Below are positions 6,672-12,131 of a DNA stretch of 12,131 bases, one piece after another. Every line of letters begins with the position of its first letter. The first letter of the stretch is position 1. The translations under genes and the position numbers were made by a program. The notes beneath the pieces are model-generated. The model had not been told where the DNA came from, did not search any database, and saw nothing but the letters and a program-made list of their open reading frames with translations. This DNA is from Elusimicrobia bacterium CG08_land_8_20_14_0_20_59_10 (lineage in GTDB: Bacteria; Elusimicrobiota; Elusimicrobia; Elusimicrobiales; UBA9959): the NCBI GenBank assembly GCA_002779045.1, contig PEXO01000430.1:1-12131 (forward strand), given 5' to 3'.

Positions 6672-6706
6672 AAAACGCGGCGGGAGCGCTTTACACGCTC
6701 CCGCCG
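6671..6706 (-). terminator. Rho-independent terminator of the receiver gene
   Basis: On the minus strand an 11-bp perfect GC-rich stem (arms 6696-6706 and 6678-6688) with a 7-base loop (6689-6695) is followed by CG and then TTTTT (6671-6675). It sits just after the receiver stop codon (6728-6730) and before the ygiQ start. Confidence 0.88.
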
Positions 6707-6727
6707 GGTCCGAGGGCCGCGAAAAAA

Positions 6728-7099
6728 TTATTCTTTTTTGGCCAGGGCGTTCTTCACCGCTTCTATGAAATCTTCATTGCTGAAAGGTTTGGAGAAGAAA
6801 GCCGCTACCCGGGGCATGGTCTCGAACATGCTGCGCGAAGTGGTGAGCGCGGACATGATGATGAGCGGTATCCCGCACAGCTCGGGGTCTTCGCCGATCT
6901 GGTTGGTGAGGGAGTAGCCGTCAATGCCCGGCAGCATCACGTCCATTATCAGCAGTTCCGGCATAAAGGAACGCATGACGGCTATAACTTCCTCGCCGCC
7001 GTCGCAGACCTTTACCTGGTAGCCCTGCTTTTCCAGTTCGCCCTGCAGCAGGTTCGTTATGTCGGGATCATCGTCAACTAAAAGTATTTTTTCCCCCAT
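6728..7099 (-). CDS. Single-domain response regulator receiver (CheY-like)
   Basis: A 123-residue receiver domain with no output domain. From the ATG at 7099 it starts MGEKILLVDDDPDITNLL. The acidic pocket is D9/D10/D11, the phospho-acceptor is D53 (LLIMDVMLPGIDGY), the switch hydroxyl is S83 (IIMSAL), and the conserved lysine is K104 (FFSKPF). All key receiver residues are present, so it should be phosphorylatable by a histidine kinase acting from elsewhere in the genome; none is encoded here. The frame extends to a TTG at 7138, but that extension overlaps a TTGACT/TTTAAT promoter, and the protein family normally starts just before the first strand, so 7099 is chosen. No Shine-Dalgarno; the predicted leader is about three bases. 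It is monocistronic, with its own promoter and a strong terminator. Confidence 0.92.
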   Translation of the reverse strand: MGEKILLVDDDPDITNLLQGELEKQGYQVKVCDGGEEVIAVMRSFMPELLIMDVMLPGIDGYSLTNQIGEDPELCGIPLIIMSALTTSRSMFETMPRVAAFFSKPFSNEDFIEAVKNALAKKE

Positions 7100-7108
7100 A
7101 TACAGGCA

Positions 7109-7138
7109 ATTAAATATAAATTCCGCTCTTTTAGTCAA
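7109..7138 (-). promoter_or_regulatory. Sigma70-type promoter of the receiver gene
   Basis: Minus strand TTGACT (7133-7138, five of six) and TTTAAT (7109-7114, five of six) with an 18-base spacer. The predicted start is about 7102, only three bases before the ATG at 7099. This also rules out the upstream TTG at 7138 as translation start. Confidence 0.65.
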
Positions 7139-7211
7139 GTGGGGGAAGGGGATCTCACCACAAAGGGGGATGAGGAAGAGGAGAGAAGACCGGCTGGGCG
7201 GGAAGGGGGCG

Positions 7212-7937
7212 TTAGAAAGTGTAGGCGAAGCCGGCGGTCAGGCCGGCCCCGTAGAATTCCGGCGTGTTGCCGGTAATGATGGAGCGGTAGCCTTCGGCCA
7301 GCAGGTGTGCCCGCCACCGGGACTCCGCTATCTGCCATTCATAGCCCAGCCCCACGTTCCAGGCATGATGCCAGCCCAGCACTGAAGCGTCGAAATCCGT
7401 CTTGCCCTCTTTGCCGCCGAAGCGGTGTTCGGAAAGGCCTAAGCGCAGCAGGACATAGCGGGTATGCGGGGTGCCCAGCGGTATCAGCGCCAGTTCCAGC
7501 CCGACCGGGATCTCAAAGTGCTCCAGGCGGGCGCTGGTGCCGTCCAGCTTGTCCTGGCGCACGTGGTTATATTTCAGGCCGGCATAATAGCGTATCCAGG
7601 AGAAAAGATGCCCGCCGGCCATGAGCTGCGGCCCGAAGGTGGGGGCGCAGGTGTTCCTTCTGCCGGTCCCGGACACGGTAATAAGGGAATCCGAGAACAG
7701 GTCCAGCGTGAGATAGCGCGCTTTGCGCGGGGCGCCGGCGGACTTGTACGCCGCCACGTTCTTTACCTGTCCGGTCACGGGGGCCTTCCGGTCGGAATTC
7801 AGGAATTTCAGGAACTCCTGCTTGTCCTTTTCCTTCCAGGCGGCCTGGCTCTTCAGGTCAGGCAGGCGCTGCGCCGCGGCCGGGGCGAACTGCGCCGCGG
7901 CCAGCAGGAGAAGGAGGACGGGAACGGCTCTGTTCAT
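7212..7937 (-). CDS. Predicted outer-membrane beta-barrel protein, family unknown
   Basis: A 241-residue exported protein I do not recognise. It begins with a signal peptide, MNRAVPVLLLLLAAAQFAPA then AAQ, with a probable signal peptidase I site near AAAQ (residue 22-23). A charged, lysine-rich stretch follows (about 25-70). From there the sequence alternates polar and hydrophobic residues with aromatic ends in short strands (for example RYYAGLKYNHV, HFEIPVGLELALI, WNVGLGYEWQI, YGAGLTAGFAYTF), and it ends in phenylalanine, as expected of an outer-membrane barrel recognised by the BAM machinery. About eight strands would fit. A GTG one codon upstream (7940) is an alternative start; the ATG is favoured. 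No good Shine-Dalgarno. It is divergent from the NlpC/P60 gene. Structural or small-molecule function cannot be inferred. Confidence 0.75.
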   Translation of the reverse strand: MNRAVPVLLLLLAAAQFAPAAAQRLPDLKSQAAWKEKDKQEFLKFLNSDRKAPVTGQVKNVAAYKSAGAPRKARYLTLDLFSDSLITVSGTGRRNTCAPTFGPQLMAGGHLFSWIRYYAGLKYNHVRQDKLDGTSARLEHFEIPVGLELALIPLGTPHTRYVLLRLGLSEHRFGGKEGKTDFDASVLGWHHAWNVGLGYEWQIAESRWRAHLLAEGYRSIITGNTPEFYGAGLTAGFAYTF

Positions 7938-7954
7938 CACGCTGACAATGATAC

Positions 7955-7960
7955 ATTATA
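7955..7960 (-). promoter_or_regulatory. -10 element for the beta-barrel gene
   Basis: A perfect TATAAT on the minus strand, with predicted transcription start near 7948 and an 11-base leader to the ATG at 7937. No convincing -35 hexamer at 16-18 bases, so the call rests on the -10 and its place in a divergent intergenic gap. Confidence 0.5.
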
Positions 7961-7963
7961 GTG

Positions 7964-7992
7964 TTCAAAGCCGGCAAGAAATATGCTACAAA
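7964..7992 (+). promoter_or_regulatory. Candidate promoter of the NlpC/P60 gene
   Basis: TTCAAA (7964-7969), 17-base spacer, then TACAAA (7987-7992) preceded by TG plus one base (extended -10). Predicted start near 7999, two bases before the ATG at 8001. Each hexamer matches consensus at only four of six positions, so this is moderate evidence. Confidence 0.4.
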
Positions 7993-8000
7993 TATACCTC

Positions 8001-8465
8001 ATGCGGCGTACGGCCTTTTTCTCCGGGGTTTTTATCCTGGTCTTCTTTCTGCCCGCCTTTGCGGGGGCCAGGTCCATTGCCGAAGCCCGCGGCGAAGTTG
8101 TCAGCGCCACCATGCGCTACCTCAATGTCCCCTATCTCTGGGGCGGCATGCACCCGGCCACCGGCATGGACTGCTCCGCCTTCGTGAAGCTGGTCTACGG
8201 CGGCGCGCATTTGGATCTCCCGCGCGTGGCGCGCGACCAGTACGCGGCCAGCCTTTATCTTAAGCCGTCCGGGGTGCTCCCCGGCGACCTGCTCTTCTTT
8301 TCCATGAAGAAGCCCGGAGCCGCAAAGCCGGACCATGTCGGCATCTACGTGGGCAAAGGCTATTTTGTGCACGCCGGGGTGAGCACCGGCGTTCATATTG
8401 ATTCGGTCTCCAACCCGTACTTCTACTCCCGCCTTATCAGCGCCCGTAAATACCGTGGCTTTTAA
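8001..8465 (+). CDS. Secreted NlpC/P60 family cysteine peptidase
   Basis: A 154-residue exported hydrolase of the NlpC/P60 family, enzymes that cleave bonds in peptidoglycan stem peptides (typically D-gamma-Glu to diaminopimelate). From the ATG at 8001 the signal peptide is MRRTAFFSGVFILVFFLPAF followed by AGA, with cleavage near residue 20-23. The catalytic triad is visible: C58 in GMDCSAFV, H112 in PDHVGIYVG, and H124 in YFVHAG as third residue. The substrate-side block YLWGGMHP and LPGDLLFF are also typical. An in-frame ATG at 7983 would add six residues (MLQIYL) ahead of the twin arginines; 8001 gives the more ordinary signal peptide and agrees with a -10 element at 7987-7992, but the upstream start cannot be excluded. 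No SH3 or LysM binding domain. The stop overlaps the start of the following radical SAM gene. Confidence 0.88.
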   Translation: MRRTAFFSGVFILVFFLPAFAGARSIAEARGEVVSATMRYLNVPYLWGGMHPATGMDCSAFVKLVYGGAHLDLPRVARDQYAASLYLKPSGVLPGDLLFFSMKKPGAAKPDHVGIYVGKGYFVHAGVSTGVHIDSVSNPYFYSRLISARKYRGF

Positions 8466-9279
8466 GTTCAGGCGCGCTTTCGTGGAGCTTACCAATGTCT
8501 GCAACCTCTCCTGCTCCTTCTGCGCCGTTTTAAAACGTCCGCGCGGCTTCATGCCCCTGCGTTTCTTTGAGACCCTTGCGCCGCAGCTGAAGGGGCTGGC
8601 GGGGGTGATCTCCCCGCATCTGCTGGGCGAGCCGTTCATGCACCCGGAGCTGCCCGGGGTACTGGCCGCGGCTTCACGCGCCGGGCTGAAGCTGAACCTG
8701 GTGACCAACGGCACGCTGCTGGGTAAGTTCGGCCCGGAGCTCTTGCGTGAAAAATGCCTGGCGCAGGTCACCCTGTCCCTGCACGCCCTGGAGGGTCTGC
8801 CCGCCGCAGAACGCGAGAAGACCATCCGCGCCCTGGAAGACTTCGCCGGGAGCAGGCCGGCCGGGCTTATAGCCAGTTTCCGCCTTCGCGGCAACGCTTC
8901 TTCGCTCTTTTTTAAATGGGCCGCCGCGCATTTGCTGCGCGCCTTTCCCCGGGGGGAAGGCCTGAGCGCGCGCGCGGCCGTCAGGCTGGCGCAGGGCGTG
9001 TACCTTAATACCGGCGGGCTTTTTAACTGGCGCGGGGGGCGCGCCCCGGGCGGGAAGGGCTGCCTGGGCCTGCGGCATCATTTTGGCGTGCTTTACGGGG
9101 GGGAGGTGGTGCCCTGCTGTGCCGATCACGACGGAGCCTTGGCGCTGGGCAGCGCGCTGGAAAGCCCGCTGGCGGATATTCTTAACGGGCCGCGCGCCGC
9201 GGCGCTGCGCAACGCCATAGCGGGCCGCCCGGCCATTCCCGCTTATTGCGCCGGCTGCGGTTTCTTCGCCCCGGGCTGA
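8455..9279 (+). CDS. Radical SAM protein with SPASM/Twitch-like C-terminus
   Basis: A 274-residue radical SAM protein starting at a GTG that lies inside the end of the NlpC/P60 gene (11-base overlap, different frame). The cluster motif CNLSCSFC gives C16, C20 and C23 (CxxxCxxC); the next barrel blocks are HLLGEPFMHPEL (GEP motif) and LNLVTNGTLL. The C-terminal part carries C203, the pair C221-C222 in GGEVVPCCADHDG, and C265/C268 in CAGC, a layout like the auxiliary Fe-S cluster region of SPASM or Twitch proteins. It is short for the class. No ATG exists before the cluster motif; a TTG at 8398 is the only longer alternative and would overlap more. There is no Shine-Dalgarno before the GTG, so coupling to NlpC translation is likely. 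Substrate unknown; no precursor peptide gene is evident nearby. Confidence 0.85.
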   Translation: MAFKFRRAFVELTNVCNLSCSFCAVLKRPRGFMPLRFFETLAPQLKGLAGVISPHLLGEPFMHPELPGVLAAASRAGLKLNLVTNGTLLGKFGPELLREKCLAQVTLSLHALEGLPAAEREKTIRALEDFAGSRPAGLIASFRLRGNASSLFFKWAAAHLLRAFPRGEGLSARAAVRLAQGVYLNTGGLFNWRGGRAPGGKGCLGLRHHFGVLYGGEVVPCCADHDGALALGSALESPLADILNGPRAAALRNAIAGRPAIPAYCAGCGFFAPG

Positions 9280-9301
9280 TTTCCGGTCCTCCGGCCCGGG
9301 G

Positions 9302-9329
9302 TTGACAGCCGCCCCGTATTATGTAGAAT
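9302..9329 (+). promoter_or_regulatory. Near-consensus sigma70 promoter
   Basis: TTGACA (9302-9307, exact) and TAGAAT (9324-9329, five of six) with a 16-base spacer. Predicted transcription start near the A at 9336, giving a 22-base leader with a GGGAGG ribosome binding site before the ATG at 9358. Confidence 0.8.
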
Positions 9330-9357
9330 ATTTGAAGCGGCTCGCCAGGGAGGTCTA

Positions 9358-10035
9358 ATGTCCTATAAGTACATCATCAAGTTCGACAGCGGCGAAGAAA
9401 AGACCATAGACATACAGCTGGACCCCGACACTCTGTCCCTCCTGCCGAGAGAGGTCCCCGACCCGCCGCAGTGGGCCCTGCTCGACCAGGGCAAGTGCAG
9501 GCTCTGCCCTTTCGACGGCGCCTCGCAGAAGTACTGCCCCGTAGCGCTGAACCTGGCCGCTATCACCCGGGATTTTTCCGACAAAGCTTCCACCGTGCTG
9601 GTGGACGCCCGCGTGGTAACCCGCGAGCGGGAATATTTCAAGCACACCAGCCTCCAGTCCGTGCTCAGCTCCGCCATAGGCATCTACATGGTCACCAGCG
9701 GCTGTCCCGTAATGGACACGCTTAAGCCCATGGCCGCCTATCACCTGCCTTTCGCTTCGCTCAGCGAAACGGTGTACCGTTCCGTTTCCAGCTACCTGCT
9801 GCAGCAGTACCTGCGCATGAAGAAAGGCCTGGAGCCGGACTGGGAGCTGAAAAAACTAACCAAGGCTTACGAGGACATAGAGGTGGTAAACCTGGCCATA
9901 GTGGACAGGATACGCAAAGACTCGCAGAAGGACGCCAACTATAACGCGGTCATCATCCTGGACGTTTTCGCCAAAATGGTGCCGCGCACCATAGACCAGA
10001 GCCTCCCCTCCAAAGGTTTCCGCCTCCCGGACTAA
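9358..10035 (+). CDS. Conserved cysteine-motif protein of unknown function (possibly DUF6901)
   Basis: A 225-residue soluble protein with no signal peptide or membrane segment. Residues 1-25 look like two short strands (YIIKFDSGEEKTIDIQL). A cysteine motif follows: C47 and C50 in CRLCPF, C60 in KYCPVALNL, and C116 in TSGCPVM, each C60 and C116 followed by Pro; H129 lies in AYHLPFA. The second half is mostly helical (SSYLLQQYLRMKKGLEPDWE, then DIEVVNLAIVDRI, then NAVIILDVFAKMVP). I recall similar proteins in deltaproteobacteria, filed I believe under DUF6901, but could not check. The four cysteines suggest a metal or Fe-S site, which is inference. The ATG has a GGGAGG four bases upstream and a near-consensus promoter; a terminator follows, so it is a single-gene unit and probably well expressed. 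Confidence 0.85.
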   Translation: MSYKYIIKFDSGEEKTIDIQLDPDTLSLLPREVPDPPQWALLDQGKCRLCPFDGASQKYCPVALNLAAITRDFSDKASTVLVDARVVTREREYFKHTSLQSVLSSAIGIYMVTSGCPVMDTLKPMAAYHLPFASLSETVYRSVSSYLLQQYLRMKKGLEPDWELKKLTKAYEDIEVVNLAIVDRIRKDSQKDANYNAVIILDVFAKMVPRTIDQSLPSKGFRLPD

Positions 10036-10046
10036 ATCCCGCGTTC

Positions 10047-10079
10047 ACCCCAGCCCGGGTCTGATTGGGGTTTTATTTT
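10047..10079 (+). terminator. Candidate Rho-independent terminator
   Basis: A 6-bp stem ACCCCA/TGGGGT (10047-10052 with 10066-10071) around a 13-base loop containing CCCGGG, followed by TTTATTTT (10072-10079). It lies 12 bases after the stop of the cysteine-motif gene. The loop is long, but the T-run is good. Confidence 0.6.
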
Positions 10080-10090
10080 CACGTTTATTA

Positions 10091-10099
10091 TGGGATAAT
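10091..10099 (+). promoter_or_regulatory. Extended -10 promoter of the second beta-barrel gene
   Basis: TGG-GATAAT: hexamer 10094-10099 matches five of six bases, with TG at the extended -10 position. Predicted start near 10106, leaving a 26-base leader with AAGGAG (10121-10126) before the ATG at 10132. No clear -35. Confidence 0.5.
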
Positions 10100-10131
10100 A
10101 TCTGTGGTAGCCGTCATTTCAAGGAGAAAAC

Positions 10132-10902
10132 ATGAAAAAGACCCTCACAGCTGTTCTTTTAGCGGCGCTTGCGGCCGGCAGTTTTGCCGTTCCCGCCAAA
10201 GCGGACGCTTTCGGAGACTTCAACACCAATATCGGTAATACCAAGATCAAAGCCGAGGCGCTGCTCGCGCCCTTCGCCGAGGACCTTGGCGGCCTTATCG
10301 GCGGCAATGATTTCAACTCCGGCCGGGCCATCGGCTTCCCCGGCTTTGACGTGGGCCTGGCGGCCACCATACAGGCAAAGCCCAACCCCGACAATGCCAT
10401 CCTCAACAACGCCGACGTGGGCGCTTTCGGCGTCCCCGTGCTGAAGGCTTCCATAGCGCTGCCCGGCATAGACGCCGACATAACGCTGCGCGGCCTGACC
10501 CTCGGCGGGTTCTCCGTAATAGGCGGCGGCGTCAGCTATAACCTGATGAAGAGCGGCACCGTCACTAAGTTCATCCCCGACCTCTCGGTCTCGGCTTTCT
10601 ACGACGTGATAGACTACGATTACTTCAAGGGCACCCACATGTCCCTGAACGCCGTGGCGTCGTTCGATATCCCGGTGATAAAGCCCTTCATAGGCGTGGG
10701 CCTGGACCGCACCAGCCTCAAGGTGCAGGACGTCAGCGGCGCCATCGGCACCCTCGTCAACGGCGCGGAGGCCTCCGCCTCTCAGCCCCGCTATACGCTG
10801 GGCGTTCGCTTCTCGCCGCTGCCGCTGGTCTACGTGTACGGGGCTTACAGCTCCCTGCACGGCCAGAGCGGCTATAATGCCGGCTTGGGCGTAAAGTTCT
10901 AA
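10132..10902 (+). CDS. Predicted outer-membrane beta-barrel protein
   Basis: A 256-residue exported protein. The signal peptide is MKKTLTAVLLAALAAGSFAV followed by PAKADAF, with a likely cleavage after AKA or ADA at residue 23-25. The mature part is rich in glycine and short amphipathic strands, for example FDVGLAATIQAK, LGGFSVIGGGVSYNL, LSVSAFYDVIDYDYF, VIKPFIGVGLD, RYTLGVRFSPLPLVYVYGAY, and ends GYNAGLGVKF, a typical barrel C-terminus ending in Phe. This resembles the loosely defined outer-membrane proteins annotated as hypothetical barrels (the DUF6588 group comes to mind, unverified). The ATG has an AAGGAG Shine-Dalgarno five bases upstream. It lies between two apparently independent units; a GC-rich hairpin and rocD follow. 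No transport specificity can be deduced, and it has no visible sequence similarity to the barrel gene at 7212-7937. Confidence 0.82.
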   Translation: MKKTLTAVLLAALAAGSFAVPAKADAFGDFNTNIGNTKIKAEALLAPFAEDLGGLIGGNDFNSGRAIGFPGFDVGLAATIQAKPNPDNAILNNADVGAFGVPVLKASIALPGIDADITLRGLTLGGFSVIGGGVSYNLMKSGTVTKFIPDLSVSAFYDVIDYDYFKGTHMSLNAVASFDIPVIKPFIGVGLDRTSLKVQDVSGAIGTLVNGAEASASQPRYTLGVRFSPLPLVYVYGAYSSLHGQSGYNAGLGVKF

Positions 10903-10945
10903 AGTTCAAAGCGGAAATCCAGGGCGGAAAGCGGTCGTTCGCGGG

Positions 10946-10967
10946 GCGCGCCCCTCGCCGGGCGCGC
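10946..10967 (+). terminator. GC-rich hairpin between the barrel gene and rocD
   Basis: A perfect 8-bp stem GCGCGCCC/GGGCGCGC with a 6-base loop (10954-10959). Only TTCGTT follows, so it is a poor intrinsic terminator; it could equally be a leader structure or transcript-end stabiliser in the 103-base gap before rocD. No good promoter is visible in that gap. Confidence 0.4.
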
Positions 10968-11005
10968 TTCGTTACCGGCTTATCCGCTAATACCAGGAGG
11001 CAACA

Positions 11006-12131
11006 ATGGAAACCGATCAGACGCAGAACCAGGAGACGCAGAGACTTGTGGAGATGGCCGGGCATTACGGCGCCAACAACTATCATCCGCTTCCCATAGT
11101 CATTTCACAGGCCAAAGGCGTGTGGGTGAAGGACCCGGAAGGCAATAAATATATGGATATGCTCAGCGCCTATTCCGCGCTTAACCACGGCCACAGGCAC
11201 CCGCGCATCCTCAAGGCGCTCACCGAGCAGGCCAAAAGGGTCACGCTCACTTCCCGCGCCTTTAACAACGACCAGATAGGCCCTTTCTTCAAGGAGCTGT
11301 CCGAGTTCACCGGCTACGAGATGGTGCTGCCCATGAACACCGGGGCGGAAGCCGTGGAGACCGCCATAAAGGCCGTGCGCAAATGGGGCTATAAGACCAA
11401 AGGCGTACCGGAAGGCAAGGCCGAGATAATCGTGGTCGGCAATAATTTCCACGGCCGCACCGTCACTATAGTGGGGTTCTCCACCGAGGCTCAGTACCGC
11501 GACGGCTTCGGGCCGTTCACGCCGGGCTTCAAGGTGGTCCCTTACGGCGACTTCGAGGCGTTCAAAGCCGCCGTGACCCCCGATACCGTGGCCTTCATGG
11601 TGGAGCCCATCCAGGGCGAGGCGGGGATAATAGTGCCGCCGGCGGGCTACCTCAAGAACGTTTACGATCATTGCAAAGCCAACAAGGTGCTGTTCGTCGC
11701 CGACGAGATCCAGACCGGCTTCGGCCGCACCGGCAAAAAGTTCTGTTGCGAATACGAGGGCGTACGCCCCGATATGCTGGTGCTGGGCAAGGCTCTCGGC
11801 GGCGGCATCATGCCGGTCTCGGCGGTAGTGGCCTCGCGGGAGATCCTGGGCGTGTTCAACCCCGGCGACCACGGCAGCACCTTCGGCGGCAACCCGCTGG
11901 GCTGCGCCGTGGCGCGCATGGCGCTGAAGGTCCTCACCGAGGAAAAGCTGGTGGAGCGTTCCTTCGAAATGGGGAATTACTTCATGGAGAAGCTGCGCAC
12001 TATAAAGAGCCCCTATATTGTTGAGGTGCGCGGCAAAGGCCTGCTGATAGGCGTGGAGCTGAACTGCGCGGCCAGGCCTTTCTGCGAGCGGCTTATGACG
12101 CTGGGCGTGCTGGCCAAGGAAACGCATGACC
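11006..12131 (+). CDS. rocD: Ornithine aminotransferase (3' end beyond window)
   Basis: The first 375 codons of a class III PLP aminotransferase that converts ornithine and 2-oxoglutarate into glutamate-5-semialdehyde and glutamate in the cytosol, linking arginine/ornithine to proline and glutamate. RocD-specific blocks are plentiful: HYGANNYHPLPIV near residue 20, SAYSALNHGHRHPRI, TSRAFNNDQIGPF, MNTGAEAVETAIKAVRKWGY (PLP phosphate site), NFHGRT, FMVEPIQGEAGI, VADEIQTGFGRTGK with the PLP-contacting Asp, and the Schiff-base lysine K262 in LGKALGGG. HGSTFGGNPLGCAVA follows. The family is about 400 residues, so only the last few dozen are missing. The ATG at 11006 has an excellent AGGAGG Shine-Dalgarno six bases upstream. 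It may be read through from the barrel gene or have a promoter I cannot recognise. Confidence 0.95.
   Translation, partial: METDQTQNQETQRLVEMAGHYGANNYHPLPIVISQAKGVWVKDPEGNKYMDMLSAYSALNHGHRHPRILKALTEQAKRVTLTSRAFNNDQIGPFFKELSEFTGYEMVLPMNTGAEAVETAIKAVRKWGYKTKGVPEGKAEIIVVGNNFHGRTVTIVGFSTEAQYRDGFGPFTPGFKVVPYGDFEAFKAAVTPDTVAFMVEPIQGEAGIIVPPAGYLKNVYDHCKANKVLFVADEIQTGFGRTGKKFCCEYEGVRPDMLVLGKALGGGIMPVSAVVASREILGVFNPGDHGSTFGGNPLGCAVARMALKVLTEEKLVERSFEMGNYFMEKLRTIKSPYIVEVRGKGLLIGVELNCAARPFCERLMTLGVLAKETHD

Noticed and set aside
7100..7138. Longer receiver protein from a TTG at 7138
   Set aside because: The TTG is part of the TTGACT -35 element, and the extra 13 residues precede the normal first strand of the receiver fold.
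8398..8454. TTG at 8398 as start of the radical SAM gene
   Set aside because: It would deepen the overlap with NlpC/P60, has no ribosome site, and adds residues unlike a radical SAM N-terminus (Ser/Thr/Pro-rich).

Overview
The window is GC-rich bacterial chromosome with tightly packed genes, frequent ATA isoleucine codons and two signal-peptide-bearing proteins of outer-membrane beta-barrel type, so the host is most likely a diderm (Gram-negative-type) bacterium. Gene content and style remind me of uncultivated Elusimicrobiota, but this is an impression, not a demonstrated assignment. I see no rRNA, tRNA, CRISPR array, transposase or phage gene.

Layout. Minus strand, 1-2815: a 5' part of an L-cysteine desulfidase / serine dehydratase-alpha-like gene (cut by the left edge) coupled to an upstream MFS transporter gene; before it a two-gene unit of a beta-hydroxyacid dehydrogenase and a 64-residue membrane protein whose ribosome binding site is built into the dehydrogenase stop codon. 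At 2874-2998 there is a large perfect inverted repeat (two 28-bp arms around 69 bp). Then come rluE (minus) and rnd (plus), RNA modification and RNA processing genes that appear to diverge from one symmetric -10 element. A long YgiQ-type radical SAM gene, a stand-alone CheY-like receiver with its own promoter and terminator, and a beta-barrel gene follow on the minus strand.

Plus strand, 7983-12131: a secreted NlpC/P60 peptidase overlapping a radical SAM/SPASM gene; a cysteine-containing protein of unknown function behind a near-consensus promoter; a second outer-membrane beta-barrel gene; and rocD (ornithine aminotransferase), cut by the right edge.

The genes are mostly housekeeping or accessory metabolism in short transcription units rather than one system. 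The strongest non-gene signals are the inverted repeat, the symmetric rluE/rnd promoter, and a recurring arrangement in which a -10 element (often extended, TGn) lies only 6-9 bases before the start codon, suggesting leaderless mRNAs for several first-in-operon genes, whereas other genes have clear Shine-Dalgarno sequences. I did not find convincing evidence of a new multi-gene system.
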